Shown in pieces: positions 46,593 through 60,400 of a stretch of 64,000 bases of DNA. Source of the DNA: Trichosporon coremiiforme (lineage: Eukaryota > Basidiomycota > Tremellomycetes > Trichosporonales > Trichosporonaceae). Every line of letters begins with the position of its first letter. The stretch's first letter is position 1. The stretch covers positions 124,001 through 188,000 of the forward strand of contig BCJJ01000004.1 in assembly GCA_039545355.1 (NCBI GenBank), read 5' to 3'. Both the position numbers and the translations under genes were made by a program. A model generated the notes under the pieces. The model was not told the origin of the DNA. It did not search any database and was given only the letters and a program-made list of their open reading frames with translations.

Positions 46593-48383
46593 CTAGTTGG
46601 CCTCCTCACCCTCGATCGCCATGTCGTCAAAGTTCTCGAGGAGCTCGTCGAGCTCGATCTCGGGGAAGTCCTCCTCCTCGGTTCCGTCGTCGTCCTCGTC
46701 GGCGATGTTGCCGTCCTCGACCTCCATGGCGGCGGCGGCCTGGGCAGAGGCACCTCCGCGACGCTTGCCGCCGCGCATGCCCGAGCCCTTCTGGCCACCC
46801 ATGGCAACGTCTCCGTCGTCGTCCTCCATGTTCTGCTCCTCGTCGGCGCGGTACAGGTTGACGGCGGCGCGCATCTCCTTGTCCTCCTCGAGGTCGCGGA
46901 GGAAGAGCTCGTAGTCGCGCTCGACGTTCTTCTGGTCCACACCACCACGGCGGCCGAGCGCACCACGTCCCACCGTCGTGTCCTCCTCGGCCTCCTTGGC
47001 AATCGACTTGAGCTTCCAGTTACGGGGGCGGTTCTTCTTTCGGCGGTTCGGGTAAGTCTTCTTCACGAGAATCACATGCGGTATCCGGTGCGGGTCGATA
47101 CCCTCGAACGCGTCGTTGTTGAAGTTGGTATGCGTAAGGTCGTAGCCGAGCACGGTGTCTCCGGGCTGCAGGATGGCGCCGAGGTGCGTCCGCACGTGAT
47201 AGATTCCGTCGTCGCCCATGCCGTCCGCGTCCGCCGCCTGTCCTGATCCAGAAGCACGAGTGATCTGAGCGTCGGCGAGAACCCAGCGTCCGCGCTGAAC
47301 ACCGGTCGGCTCAATGTCGAGCACGACGAACTCGATCAGGTCCGAGGTCTGAGCCAGCGACTCGAACGGCTGGCGCCAGTACACGGGGGCGGTCACATCT
47401 GTCTGCTGCAGCGTCAGGGGGTCGAGTAGATGGAGGGTGTTGCCGACGCGCGAGCAGATCGTCAGCTGCGAGATGTTGCCCCACTGGCGGGCGAGCGTCT
47501 TCGGGATACAGACGAGGTCGTCCTTACAAATCGGCACGATTTCGACAGAGTAAGTGAACTTGTAGTTGGCGGTACCGTTGTGAGTGTCTTGCGAGATGAG
47601 CTGCTCGGATCCCTTCACGCGGACGGGAACAACGGACGCAAGGAACTCAACCATCTTGATGGCGTTGTTGCGCTCTGTGTAGAAGAAGTCAAGACCATCG
47701 CGCTTCTCGTTGATGTTCGTGCAGTCCTTGTGTGCGTTGTGCTTGAGGATGAGCTGCTCGAGGAACAGGAAGGTACGCTTGTGGGTGACCTTCTGACGGA
47801 CCTGGACACTGGCCTTCCAGGTGTTCTTGGCGGCGAGACGGGTACAGGCGGGGCACTGACCGGTCTGGACGACGAGGGTCAGAACGAAGGTCTGCTGGAG
47901 GACAGTGTTGGCGAGGACCTCCTTCTGGATCGTGATCTTGAGCTTGATACGGCGCGAGTGAGGCTCCGTCCAGATGAACTGGGCATCGATCAGGCGAACC
48001 TTCAACAGAGGCTTGGCGATTTTCTTCAGACAGATGGCTGTCGTATTAGCAATCACTCTACCACTAGCATAATGACGCAAGGCGCTCACCAAGAAGCTCG
48101 CGAGACTCGGGCTGACAAGCAACCCAGGTGTTGGGCGGAGACAGGAAGCGCTCACAGCCCTTGCAGAAGTTGACGACCGACTCCTTTGGGATACCGTCGG
48201 TGATGTCGACAGAGTTACGGAGGCATCCCACACCTGCAACTGTCAGCGCATCGCTCGCGTGATGTGTCAGCAGTTCATTCTGTACGCACAAAGTCCGGAG
48301 CCGTTCGCCGAGGAAATGACCGTGCCACAGTCGGCACAGAGGATATAGCTTTCTTGACCAGCCGCGTCGGGTTCGTACTCCAT
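46593..48383 (-). CDS. NMD3: 60S ribosome export adaptor Nmd3
   Basis: Exons 48383-48290, 48233-48090 and 48037-46593 (introns 56 and 52 nt) encode 560 residues. The N-terminus has the paired CxxC zinc sites of Nmd3 (ILCADCGTVI, GLCVGCLRNS, NFCKGCERF, QCPACTRLA). The central part includes VRLIDAQFIWTEPHSRRIK and HNAHKDCTNINEKRDGLDFF, and then the eIF5A- and OB-like domains (YSVEIVPICKDDLVCIPK). The C-terminus is a highly acidic tail after a Lys/Arg-rich NLS (KKTYPNRRKKNRPRNWK). Nmd3 binds the nascent 60S subunit and recruits the exportin Crm1. It shares a 380-bp divergent promoter with MDM31. Confidence 0.97.
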
Positions 48384-48763
48384 TTTTCTGATGTGTTGTA
48401 CGAGGGAGTTGGTAGAGTTAAGATGCAGAGGTGCCGCCCTGCCGTTCACCGTCGTGCTAAAGATGCTCAGAAATTATTGCAACTGCCCCGCACGAGCCCT
48501 GAAACGTCGGCATGGTGGCAAAATCAAGACAATCCCACGTCATTCTTCCACGTGACCTTGGGAAGACAGTGCGCGGCTTATCAGGTTTCCGAGTCTGTAG
48601 CCGATGTACGTCAGTAGATTTGCAGGGGACCCGGGGGTCCTCTTGCTTGCTCTCCATCCCTCCAGCACTCTTCGCTTCCTTCGGCTCTTCAACAGGCCTC
48701 CCAGTCACTGCCTGATCCACTCAACAGGACAGCGCTTAAGTGATAAGCTGCTGATCAGGCAGA
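48384..48763. promoter_or_regulatory. shared promoter of NMD3 and MDM31
   Basis: 380 bp between divergent starts of a ribosome-export gene and a mitochondrial inner-membrane gene. No further gene is seen. Confidence 0.4.
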
Positions 48764-51071
48764 ATGGCGTCTTCTGGGCGGGCTATGGCTCACCTTCTCG
48801 CCCCACGCCTTCTGGCTCCTCTGCGCGCCAGCTGCTCGACGTCCTCGAGGTCTGCTTGGACTCACTCGACGCATCCCGTGCGCCAGGCTCATACCGACCG
48901 GTATACCACCATCCACGCCTTCTTCACAAGACATGGACGAGCAGCAACGGTAGCTCGCCCCCCACCATCCATACCCCGCCACTTCCCGCCTACCTCGCGG
49001 AGGTGGAACACCAACGCGTCCAATCCTCCAAAACCGCAGAAGAACAGTGTCGAGGGAGGAACGGTACCCCCGGCAAAGCAACCCGCATCGTCAGCGTCAT
49101 CGCCAACGTCAACGTCGACGACACAACCACCGGCATGTCCCCGATGCCAGGTCACGCCCCCTGTAATACCAAAGACTCAACTGCCGAGCGCCAGCCAGGC
49201 GCACCCTGTACATATTTCAGAATACTCACCCTTCATTCGTCGCCTCATCAACAGGAGCTCAGAACTGTCGCACAATCTCCCGCACCGACTCACGAAGGAG
49301 GATCTGCTGAACGCAGCTGAAAGCTGGTGGCAACGCCTTCGCATTCGCCTGAAGTGGTTCTTCATCCGAGGATGGCGCCGCTTCAACACCGATGACCTCA
49401 GTGCCTTCTTCAGTTGGTTCGTGGTCGGAAACAGTGAGTTCCACTTGCCGTGCGCTATTGGGGCATACCCATTGACATTCAGCTTTATGGGTCATCCTGG
49501 GTACCACCACTTTCGTGTCAGCGGTTTTCGCCACTCTCAACTCTCTCCAGCTGCAAGAGCACGTTGCCCGCTGGATCTCGGACTATCTTACGGCGGAGAC
49601 TGGCGTGACGGTCATGTAAGTGCAAGACTCCGGGTCGTGACTGACAGACAGCTTCGAGTCTGCCATCGTACCGAAGTGGGGTGCCTCAAAGATCACGTTC
49701 CGCAATGTCTACGTTTCGCGTCGACCTCAGGACCCTCAGAGCGACCCGAAGTCGCACAAGACCCAAAAGGGCGACAAGTCGACACAGCCTAGTCCGATTC
49801 CCTACCTGTCCTCGCTGATTCCGCCTGACACATACCTCCATCCTCCGAAGGCTCCTGAAGCTGACAACTATACGATGTTTGATTTAAACTTCGACGAGAT
49901 TGACGTGACACTCAGCTTCACCCGGTGGTTGGACGGAAAAGGCCTTGTGAAGGACGCCAAGATCAAGGGCGTTCGAGGTGTGATTGATCGCCGATCTGTA
50001 TGGTGGGACACTACAAAGTCACTCGAGCCGGCAGACTACCGTCACCCCAGTGGGCCCGGCGACTTCGAACTCGAGAATTTCATTGTCGAGGACTTTTTGG
50101 TCACTGTCTATCATCCGGGCGGCCAACGACCTTTCAATGTCTCCATCTTCAATGCGAAATTCAAGCCTTTCCGCAAGCGCTGGCTGTTCTATGACATGCT
50201 CAGTGCCGAGTCAATGACTGGCCAGTACGACAACTGTCTCTTCAGTCTGCACATGCCGCAAAAGCTTGGCGGCCCGCACGGAGACCACAGCGACAGCAGT
50301 CACTCTGTAAAGCGCATGGCTCGTTTCCGCATTGACGGCTTGCCTATCGAACACGCCCAGTTTGCTTCCGGAAACACCGGCGCGATCTCATGGATTACGT
50401 CTGGAAAGCTGGACGCTGTGCTGGACATCAAGTTCCCTTTCCATCCCGACGATGACGATGTCGATATCATGGCCATTTTCGAAGAGATCGGCCGGAACGT
50501 CGCGACGATTACGCACTCTGGCATTCATCCCGATGATGCAGCCGGAGATCATATGTCGGATACCATCGCCGCCATCGACTCGTGTGGTCCGGGAGCTCTC
50601 ATCCCCGGTCAAGCAAGGCTTGCTCGGCCCCCTCTCCGTGCTCCCGGGTCAGATTCGAACGAGCCAGACGAAACCAAGCGTCAGGTCGTGATTGACATCG
50701 ACCTGCGTTTCCGTGACCTCAAGGCAGCGGTCCCCGTCTTCACCTCCGACCTAAGTGTCACCAACAACGCTCTCATCCGACCCATCGTGGCTTTCATCAA
50801 CGCAAATCGAACCCTCATCCCGATTCACTGTCAGGTGAAGGCAGAGCTGAAAGACTTTGATGGTTCGTGGACGTTGTTTGAGGCTGGTCTCATGACTTCC
50901 ATCTCCAACCAGATCTACTCCGCTCTCGCTCACCATGTCTCGTCCGAGGCAGCCAACTCGAAACGACTCCGCCAAGTCAGTGTATGGGGCATTCAGCGAG
51001 GTGCTGAAGTGCTCCTTGACGCCCTCAAGAACATGGTTGATCCGTTCAACCACCAAGTTGCCACTTTGTAG
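48764..51071 (+). CDS. MDM31: mitochondrial inner-membrane protein Mdm31/Mdm32
   Basis: Exons 48764-49433, 49483-49615 and 49652-51071 (introns 49 and 36 nt) encode 740 residues. A basic, Ser-rich presequence is followed by a Pro/Ser-rich linker, then WWQRLRIRLKWFFIRGWRRF and a membrane segment around residues 216-243 (FFSWFVVGN across the splice into TLWVILGTTTFVSAVFATL). The conserved core has VIFESAIVPKWGASKITFRN, FDLNFDEIDVTLSFTRWLDG, KGVRGVIDRRSVWWD, FELENFIVEDFLVTVYHP and FNAKFKPFRKRWLFYDML, all typical of the Mdm31/32 family. The protein is needed for mitochondrial shape, nucleoid organisation and, in yeast, cardiolipin homeostasis. The C-terminus (IQRGAEVLLDALKNMVDPF) is complete. Confidence 0.93.
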
Positions 51072-51360
51072 AATAACATGTTGCATTATTAACGACCATA
51101 GACTCCTTGCATGCATTTCCGGTTTCTCAGTGCCTACAAGCATTCACGCTCAGCACGATCTGTGAACGCGTCTTGAATGTTCATCAGTAACGTGGGGCCA
51201 CGAACTCAAATTTGCCTCCGCTGACCGATCTTCAAGCGTCAGTAGTGATAGACGCGGACGTCACGAGGACGACACAACATCTTCCCGCCGCCGACCAGCA
51301 AAGTAACTGCCCCCTCGCGGAACCTTAGTTCTTCGCTTCCTCTTATCCTCCTCGCCATAG

Positions 51361-54300
51361 ATGGGGTCGGGTTGGTCGAAGATGAGCGCCGATCCCAGCG
51401 CTGAACACGATACCTCGAGCAAACCAACCGACGCGCCGCTGGGAACGGACACGCCGTCCAAGTCCATCGCGCCCGATGTCGCAGCTCTCAGAGCCGCTGT
51501 TCTGAAGTCCGCTCTTCAGAAGCGCCGAACCGACCAGCCTCAAGAAACAGACAAGGAAGATGGAGAAATTAGTGAGGGCGACGACGGCAAGGCCGTGAGC
51601 ACGACACCATTGGCATCGGTTCGAGGGACGGCGTCGCTGCTGGCGACCACCTCGAAATTAGAGCGCCCTGTGTCAAAGTCTAAGGCCGCCTTGTCGCCAG
51701 AATCTCCCATAGAACAGATCAAACGCTCGACCGTAGTCACGATCAGCAACAATGCGGGGGAAGTGAAACGTACGCTCCCAGTTCCCGGTGGCAAGAGTAT
51801 GTTTAACTTTTCTTTGTCTCCCACTAACGACCCAGCCATGTCCGAGGAGGACGAGAAGCAGTACTTGGAGATCATCCGCAACTTGCTTCACGATGGTGTC
51901 AAGCCCGACACTCTCATCGACAATGGTGCACCGTCCGGTCTAGTGACGCGTGTTTGTGAAGAGATCGTGGCTGGCAGCAAGTCGCGCCAGGTACTCTGGC
52001 ATCAAGCTCGCTCGCCGAACAGGGAGGAAGATCTGGAGGCAAGGAACGCGGCTGCTGGTTTGACGGTCGACTCTTCACAACCTGCATCCTCGGAGATTCC
52101 AAGCCCATCTTCAAGCATCGAGGTGGCGGTTCACAGCGTCCGACAGAGCTCCGAGTCGGAAAGCGAGAATGAAGCCGCCGTCGAACGAATGACCGCTCCT
52201 CCAGCGCCGTCACAACGACCTAGCATCCCGCGGATCATTCCCACGTCAAGTTGGACGCCCCCACAGGGCCCGATGCCCGGAGGAGCTGTTCGGATAGAGT
52301 CCTACAGACCCCCGTCACGACCAACTTCGGCGATGAACACGCCCATTGCTCCCAATCCCCTCATTCCTAGCCCATTGTCCACTCTCCCACACTTCGCCGC
52401 CTTCCGCCCACCTCCGCCTTCCCTTCCTTCCTTCCCCCCTCCGCCACCGCCCCAACAGTCGAAGCGGAGCAAGCGACACAGGGATTACGACAGTGTCAAC
52501 GACCACGAGACATTACTGAACTACGGCGACGAGGATGCGTCTCCTGGTCCTTCTCCGTCTACTCCCTCTACCACGACGTCGGTCAACGGCGCGTCTTCAG
52601 CTCGCCCTGCTTCGGTGGATCGTCAGAGCGCTCTCACATCTACCCAGGGCCTGGCTACAACCGAGCCGATCAGCCGCCCGACTCCTGCCGCGCTGATGGT
52701 CACCGATAAGGACGTCAAGGTCGATGGGATCCACCCGCCAACTGTCTCGCAAGGAACGACCGCTTCCCCAGCTCCATCGACCGACCTTGCGGAAGTGCGA
52801 AGGAAGGCATTGGAGAGCATGCGTTTAAGTATGAAGAAGAGAACGGCTGCCCCATCCGCCCCTCCAGCTTCGAGCTTCGCAGAAGAGGCCGCCAAGTTGG
52901 AGCGTGAGGTCACAGGGTCATCGGCGGAAGTGCCCATGGACATCGACGATGAAGAGCCAGAGGAGGGAGAGATTGAAGATAGCCCTGCCGCCGCCTCGGC
53001 CGCTTCGACACCTGTTTCCAGTGCAGCTCCCACACCCCCAGTGGTTGTCACTTCCACTAGCCTTCGACGCACCGCGTCCTCGCGCGGAGTCAAGCGACCC
53101 CTTGCAGAGGACTTGAACGACAACTCTGGAAGACCAAAATCGGTGGCTCGCGTGATGCTTAACCGCCGTGCATTCGGTGCGCCGCAGCGCTCCAACCGTC
53201 TCGTCTTCAGTCTGGACGACAGCAGCGACAGTGACAGTAGCTCAGACGAGGATTCTCCGCAACCTGCTATTGTGGTCCCGCGTATCGTCATTCCTTCACC
53301 GTTCCCCGAACCGGATACGGCAACTCTTCTAGCAGCCAAGGCGGAGAGCATTCGCAAGCTGAAGGAGCAGATTGCCGCTCGAATGCTCGCTAAGAAGAGC
53401 TCCCGCAGCACGCCGGGCGCGTCGATGTCGAGTACTCCAGTGCCCGCTGAGGACGTTCGGCGTGTTGAGGAGGCTGCGGCAGCGGCTCAGAACGTCGGAG
53501 TGGAGGGCCTTTCCTCGGATGTTGTGGAGGCTGCTGTGTTGGCGGCAGCAGAGGAGCGCAAGCGGTCGGATGAAGCCGGGTCCCGACGCAAAGCCAAGGG
53601 GAAGGGAAAGGCTGTGAACCCGGATCCGGATGTTGCTGCTAGCAGTGCGGAGCAAGATGATGGTGGGTGCTGCCGCCGCTGCCAGCTGACCCCGCAGATG
53701 ACGCTCTCATGGCAGACCCCGCGCCCTTTGGTTTGTTCAATGTTCCGCTCTCCGAGCCGTTTGCTAACCTCCCAGATGGCAGTCAAGCTCCTGAGGCTAC
53801 TGGTGACTTGGCCTCTCCCTCCCGTGTACTGACAACCAGAACAACTTGCAGCAACTTCCGGCAACAGCGTAGGTAGTCTTCATCTCTGGACACTGAGCAG
53901 CCCAGAATTTCCACGCTTACCGACCTCTGCTCCCGTTGTATCCGCAACTCGCCGCTTCCTCACTTGACTTGCTGCCGAAGGAAGATGAGCCCAGAAATCT
54001 TGACGTAGACTGGAATCTGGTCTCTTCCATCATACTAACATGTCGTCTGCAGAAGGACCCCGCTGCGTCGATTTGTCGCTCGGAAGCCGCCGGAGGGTCG
54101 TGCGCAGATCCTGCGTGCGAAGACGTGCACATTATGCGCAGTGAACCTACTGGTGTGTCCTGACGGTTGCAGAGCTTTGTTTCTGTGCTTTTTTCTGATG
54201 CTTTCTTCACTTGCAGATGACGACATTCTCACGTACGCCACTCGTCTGGTAGCGCTTCAAGGATCGACGATCTCCAAGAAGCTGGATCGCGCCGGTGCTC

Positions 54301-54437
54301 TGAAGCAGGCCAAGGCTGAAGTCACCGCCAACAGTGCTGCGGCGATGGACATGGAGGAGGCTGAGGCGCGCTGGGCGAACGCTGAGAACTTAACCGCCCT
54401 AGTTGACTTGACTGCCCAGCGCCTGCGGGCTAGGTGA
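51361..54437 (+). CDS. Red1/ZFC3H1-type zinc-finger protein
   Basis: Six exons: 51361-53662, 53698-53802, 53840-53868, 53906-54004, 54053-54152 and 54217-54437, about 951 residues. The long first exon is disordered: an N-terminal helix with KRRTDQPQETDKEDGEISEG, a Pro-rich tract near residues 350-370, DIDDEEPEEGEIE, and a coiled coil (KAESIRKLKEQIAARMLAKK). The end holds the diagnostic PF10650 finger, ICRSEAAGGSCADPACEDVH (Cys853, Cys862, Cys867, His871), preceded by the NFHAYRPLLPLYPQLA motif. In fission yeast Red1 and human ZFC3H1 this protein scaffolds a complex with Mtr4 that directs RNA to the nuclear exosome. The donor of intron 4 is uncertain (54005 or 54020), which changes five residues. 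A second in-frame ATG at 51382 may be used. Confidence 0.85.
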
Positions 54438-57400
54438 GACCAGAACACTACTCTGAGCTCGACGCTACACACGCTACACGTGAAAGCATCGGGCAGCTGA
54501 ACAAGAGACAATAATTCGACCGAGACATTCCCACAATCCGCTTCGCATCCCTCACACGCATTATCGCACGCATCCTTTCATTTGGTGCCTTCTCAATCAT
54601 TTTCATTTTTTCTCACTCGGCCACCACCGTCCTGCATGTTACTGTTGGGCGTCTGTACTCTTCATGGTGAATTCGTGACATGCACGATTGTTTCTCAGCC
54701 AGGTCACTCTGTTGCACCCAGCGCCGACTGACTGGCACTGTTCCGGAGTTGCGGCGCAGCCAGGTATCCGTCCTGTCCAAAGGAGGGTTGGTCGTGCAGG
54801 CACCGGAGGTTCTGCCTAAATGCAATTGACGGGATCGGTGTCAGGCTGTCCGTTGTTGGTGTGAGATATATACGCAGTATACGACTTTTGGGGTACAGAG
54901 TGGGCTCTCCCTGCCGCATTCGACGAGGCGACATCAACGAGTGCGGCGCATGATGTAATGATGAAGCGGGTGGAAGCCCATGCGGAACCAAGGTTAGTAA
55001 CTGGATCACTTGATCCCTGTGCCCCGCTCGTCTCTTGTCTCGACTAGCTCGACTGGCTTGACTGGCTCCTCGTCTGTCCCGCTTCCTCTCGGAGGTTACG
55101 GTGAATGGGATAGGGCATCGACAGGGTCTCCCTTAGTGTAGGGCCGTCGGAGAGAGCACAGGGGTCAGGAGAGGACACGGGGTACACGGGGTGGCACCTA
55201 AGGGGTGGGTCGGTGATTCCTGCCCGGAGCTTCAGAATGCGCACGTCGCGGATAATGGCGACGGGGATCGGGGAAAGAGACCGCCACGACCGCGACCTGC
55301 TCACTCGTTCACTCGTTTAGCAGTTGTAGAGGGGAAGCATGTGGTGCACTCTTGCGCTTTACTGGAGAGCAAAGTGGTGGGGAATAAGGACTGCATATGC
55401 CTCCCTTTGCTGGAGCTCCTTTTCCCCGATCGTGATCCGATCACTGTACGTCAGTGACCATGCTTGACTGACCGGTGCTCTGGAGTCGTGAGTGTGCGGA
55501 GAGCGTGGCGACTGGCACCCTTCGCTTGAGAGGGTGGAGCCGTCTCTGGGCAGGTTTTACGAAAACGTAGATGAAGCCCAAGGGGAGCAGGCAGAAGGGT
55601 GACTGCAAAGCAAACAAGCGAGGGAGCAGATCGTGCCGAGGAACGAGTAGCGACATGTGTATAGGGAGGGTATTCGATTCCTCCTCTTCCGTGCTCGAAT
55701 AAGATCCAGCTGACCAGAACACTAAAGCCAGCCCAGTATTGGCAGCTCGGCGCGCGACGCTGACTCGAGATCTCTGCAGCAGAACTGCATGCCGGTGCTA
55801 ACGAGGAGGACTACACAGGAGCGCTTCGACGATAGAGAACGTGCAAGGGCGGTGGCGGCGTGGGTTCGTGGGTTTGTGACGATCCGGACACCGGGTGTTG
55901 TCGGCGGCGGTGGTGGGGTTCCAATAGACTCGCGCATGTCCAGCTCCGCATCTCTGCACATTGTGAGGTCATGTGCCCCCGAGAGCTGTCGACGCTATTG
56001 TGCTCCAGTGTGTGCTACGCGAGACATTCCTGCTCCATCGACTTGCGCTCCACCAATTGCCTTTCCCTCACCCGCCTCAACCGAGACATCCTTTGGGCCA
56101 CGTTAAAGCCTTCCACCTCCCTTCCCAAGCACGTCTTCTTGTAGCGATCGCAGGAGGCCATTGGAAGGAAAGGCTCGATGCTGCAGACGAGGGGGGGTTG
56201 CGACCGCCCTTCGTCGCCCACCGACCTTCGGACGGTATGCACCGCACCGGATGATCGTTGGACCGAGGCTAACCCAACCTGTCTACGGGCGCACTGATAC
56301 GTCTGGAAGTCAATTTTCGACAATTAATAATAACGCGCTTTCGACTGGTAGCCTCTGCGCCCCGGCTACGTCGCTGGCATCGTTGGTGGGCTGCGATTAG
56401 TACCCGAGACGTGCGGAGCCAAGGGTGAATGTCCTTCAGTAAACATGTCTCGGCGGACTGTCACCCGGTTTTGTGGTACGTGGGCATGCCTTATCATCGA
56501 GCTTCCGCAACTCTCCGCTATTGCAATACCCGGGCGCGACTGCGTTTACTGATGAAGTCAGTTGGCGGCCCGACGGACAGTGCGCTTGTGCTGAATGCAG
56601 CGGTCCGTTTGTGGATTGCTGAACCATTGCGACCGGTGTCGCACGCAACCCATGTCCCGGGGACTGCAATGTTCCGCAACGTGAGGCGGCGACGACCGTC
56701 CGGTTCAACTGCCGGTAAGGCGGTGAAGACAAAGGTTAGACGCTTGGAAACACACAGATGTGTCGCGGATGATGGGGCGTTGAGGTTGGCGAAAGCACCA
56801 CACAACACACAGCAATCTGATCCGTGACAAACAACGTCGATGAGTCACAAGGGTCTGCCTGTTCTGCCTAAGGGTGGATCAAGCGTGTTCTTCCGACGTC
56901 TTGTGCGTGCGTTCTGCGGCCCTCGGCGCCCTATGCCGGACTGCGCAATTGAGATTCGCCATTGCCGCCGGGACCAGTGTAGTGCCAGTCAATCTGGAAA
57001 GCGGATGAACGCGGATCAAGCACGCACTTTGTTCGTTCTCACAGCCTGGTGCCGTATGATCTTCTCTGTCAGACGAGAGACGGCTCGCTTGGTGCCATTG
57101 CGTGCGGAAGTGCAAACAGGCAATAGGCGAATCTGCAAACGTGTCGCTGAGCGGAAGTTTAGCGGAACCTCTCCTGGCGTCACCCCCATATCGACAGCCT
57201 TTCCCGTTCCCGGAAAACCTGCATACGCTGGGAGCATTCAGAATTAGCAATCAGAATTCAGAAGGCGGCCGCGGGACTAGAGGATCGGAGTCAGGTCCAT
57301 TATGAAAGTTATCGCAAGGTGTCCGTTAGATGTCCGTTAGATCTTTGAGCCGGCCCTGTCCCGTCCGAAAAGCCCCACATGACAGGGCGAAAGATCGATT

Positions 57401-60400
57401 CTGAGGTCATAGAGACGGCTAGCTGTGGCGCACACCTGTGCGTGATGCTCACTTGGGCAGCGGGGATTGTCAGTCTCCCGGTACTTCTCGTAACACGTCA
57501 GCCGTGGCTAATGGACACCTAGCCGTGGCAGCGCGAGCCCGTCAACGGGCCAAACAAGGAGGTTAGTTCCGGCCACAGAGGGTCCAGGCATCTATCCTGC
57601 CGCGTAAGCTTGTGTACTCTTGGGTGAACCTGGTGGTGTCGGACTTACTCATGTTAGACCATCCAGACGGGTATGCAAAGTCGTATCGAGTCAAGTTCTG
57701 TTTGATTAATTATAATGAAATTATCAATGAATTAATTAGCTGGTCTTCCATGTCGTCTCCGGGTTCAGTGGATCGAACGTTTACAGCTGCTCGTGGAAAC
57801 AACGCTCAAGTTGAAGAGTTGCAGGAACCAAGGCGGCGCTCGCATTTCGCTGCAGCAGTGAGTCTTGCAGAATGGTGCTCCGGTGGTTCTCACAAGCGCC
57901 ACGCTGGACGGCAACGAGCTGCCACTGGGCTCATTGCGTACGCCTGGGCTGGGGATTTAGCAGACAGCAGTACGCTATCGTTCACTTCCCTGCGACTCAC
58001 TCAGGGAGTAATGGGCAAACCCAGCGTAATGTCCACACTCGGCGCCCGATGTGGCCAGCTGGCGAGCTGGGAGTACTGGGCCCTTGAAAGGTGGTCGAGT
58101 ACGCATACAAGAGCCAGCGGCGTTCCTGCTTGAAGCGAAGCGGTGCAGCCACGTGAATAACCACACCTGAGTCCCCGACTTGTTGTTTCTCTGGAGGTTG
58201 CCTGGTCGCGCACACGCAGCGGTTACTTACGAGAGTCAATGTTTGCCAGGCGGTTCCGTATGCTTTGACAAGTACTCTGGACAGATTCTGCGGTCAGGAA
58301 GCGCCCTGGCCTTGCATGTCTGATCGTCTTGCAAATCTTGAACAGAAAATCATGCTCGAACAAATCGAGGGCGCTGAAACGACGGTGAATGCATCCATCA
58401 GCCGTATCAGCCGCTTCCTTGCAGTTCTCGCCGTACCGCCGTCGCGCCGTCTTCTCCTTCCCTGGCTGCAGGTGCGATCCTGCGTTCCTGTATGACCTCC
58501 GTATCCGACAAGGCCCTGCCCAGCTCCCAGCTATTATTCCCTTCGCCCTCTCTGCCCCCCTTCCTTCGCTGCCCTCTCCTCATCTTCATGTGATTCAGGC
58601 CCACCGGCCCACCGCAGCCTCTTGCCTGCGGCCCGAGTCCTGCACATCGGCTGTTAGTCAAACATCACCGTGCTCTCCCTCCTTTTCCTGACGTCCCACA
58701 GGTCCCATCCTTCCAGAGTTCTCTTCCCCTATCCTGCGTCCTGCGCGCCTGCGCCCTGGCCCTCCCCCGCGCCCCCGACAGTCCAGGCGTGCCCTGGCTT
58801 TCCATACCGCCGGTGTCGGCTGCCTGAGCCGCCCGATTGACTTTGGATGCGCCTGACGCTTTAGGTCCATCTGAATGCGACCGTAATCATCCATCCGCGG
58901 CGGCGCTATCTAGACCATCGCGGACAGCTACACAGCTACACAGCCGATTCCATTCACTCGCTGTCCGTTGGTCTTTGACATACCTCAAACGTCGTCCTCG
59001 CCGTCACTGCTTCGTCATCCGACAACCCTCCTTCCTCCCTCTTCTCGATCACAGTCTCTTCATAATCCTATCACTTCACCCATCGCCCCCACCCGCCTCA
59101 GCAGCTACTTTTCACAGCGCTGTCGATTGTCCTCCGCTCCGCATCTGCGGAGCTCTCCTCTGTTTCCCGGTCCGCGGACATCGACATCCTTAACAGCCCC
59201 CTGAGAAGGCTACTCATCTGGTCTTCCCTATCCTCTTCAACATCAACGATCGGCACTCTGTCAAGGCTGCGACGGCCTGCTTGTGAATGGTGAGTGATAC
59301 GGAAACTCAGTTTGCACTCCTACCGCTTGGGGCGTTCACTGTTCACTTCACCAAGAGGCAACGGGGTCGCTTTCGGATGGCATGATGTTCGAGTGGCTCC
59401 GAATGGGCAAAAGGGCACTCAGCGTGTGAATAAGCAAGGGATCTCACTTTTGGGCTTGTCGATCTCAAGAGCGTTTCCCTCGCGTGCGCGAGTGTCAATG
59501 GCCCAGGAGGATCGGACCCGCTACCTGATACCTGACTTGCCGCTGCCTTCAGAGCTGTCCACATTCCTCATCAGGCGATCTTCCTTCACCCCACATCCCA
59601 TATGTGCGGACTTCGCGACGAAACCATCGGGAAGCCCCCTCACACCCCTTGCCATGACGTGGGCTAAGGTCGCCCTCCGTCTCAGATGTTGAGGACCGAT
59701 CCTACCACCGTAGAGGCGGCCACCGACACTCCACGCGCGCAGTGCAATGCCGCATGCGCTCCTCCATTTTGGAGACGTCCGAATTAGGTGGTGTGCCGTG
59801 GACATTCTTACTGCGCACTTGCGTAGACATGTTGGTGGTTGCGATCAAACTCGACGCACACAGTTAGTCACTGGGGTGGTCTGTTCAGCAGATTGGCCCT
59901 GGCGTCATCATGACTGCCGCAGGCTTTCCCGGCGTTGGCGTTGCCAACGCCCCTACCCGAGGGTCCCTGCTATTGTTATCCAAAGCTGGGCATGCAGATT
60001 GGGGCCTATATAGGACACACAGTAAAGCATTCGGCCGCCGCAGTTAATGCGGCATCCGGTAGTCGAGACTGCCCTCACACTCTACAGCATTACCACCTAT
60101 CCCTGCAGCCGAGATCTTGATCTGTTCAACGGCGGAGGCTGACAGACATGCAGGTGAAAAGTGACTTTGGTGAATAGCCGAGTCCATAAGTTCCATCTCA
60201 TCGCTGCTACGGTTTCAGGCCCTATCGTATCGCCGTGCCGTCGGCGCTCCATCAGCCACCTTTCTCCATCACGACGTTCACTGTCCGACTTCTCCGACGG
60301 TCGTCGGTTCGATTAACTGACCACCCTGCGTTGGCAAATTCCAGGCGAGCAAACCCGAACTCAGGTTGGGAGGACTGCAGAGCCCCTCCTCCCTTCTCCC

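Noticed and set aside
56429..57247. Two successive ATG-started frames of about 135 codons
   Set aside because: No motifs and antisense frames of equal size; expected in GC-rich DNA.
60300..60345. GGTTCGATT-like B box suggesting a tRNA
   Set aside because: No A box, acceptor stem or cloverleaf can be formed around it.
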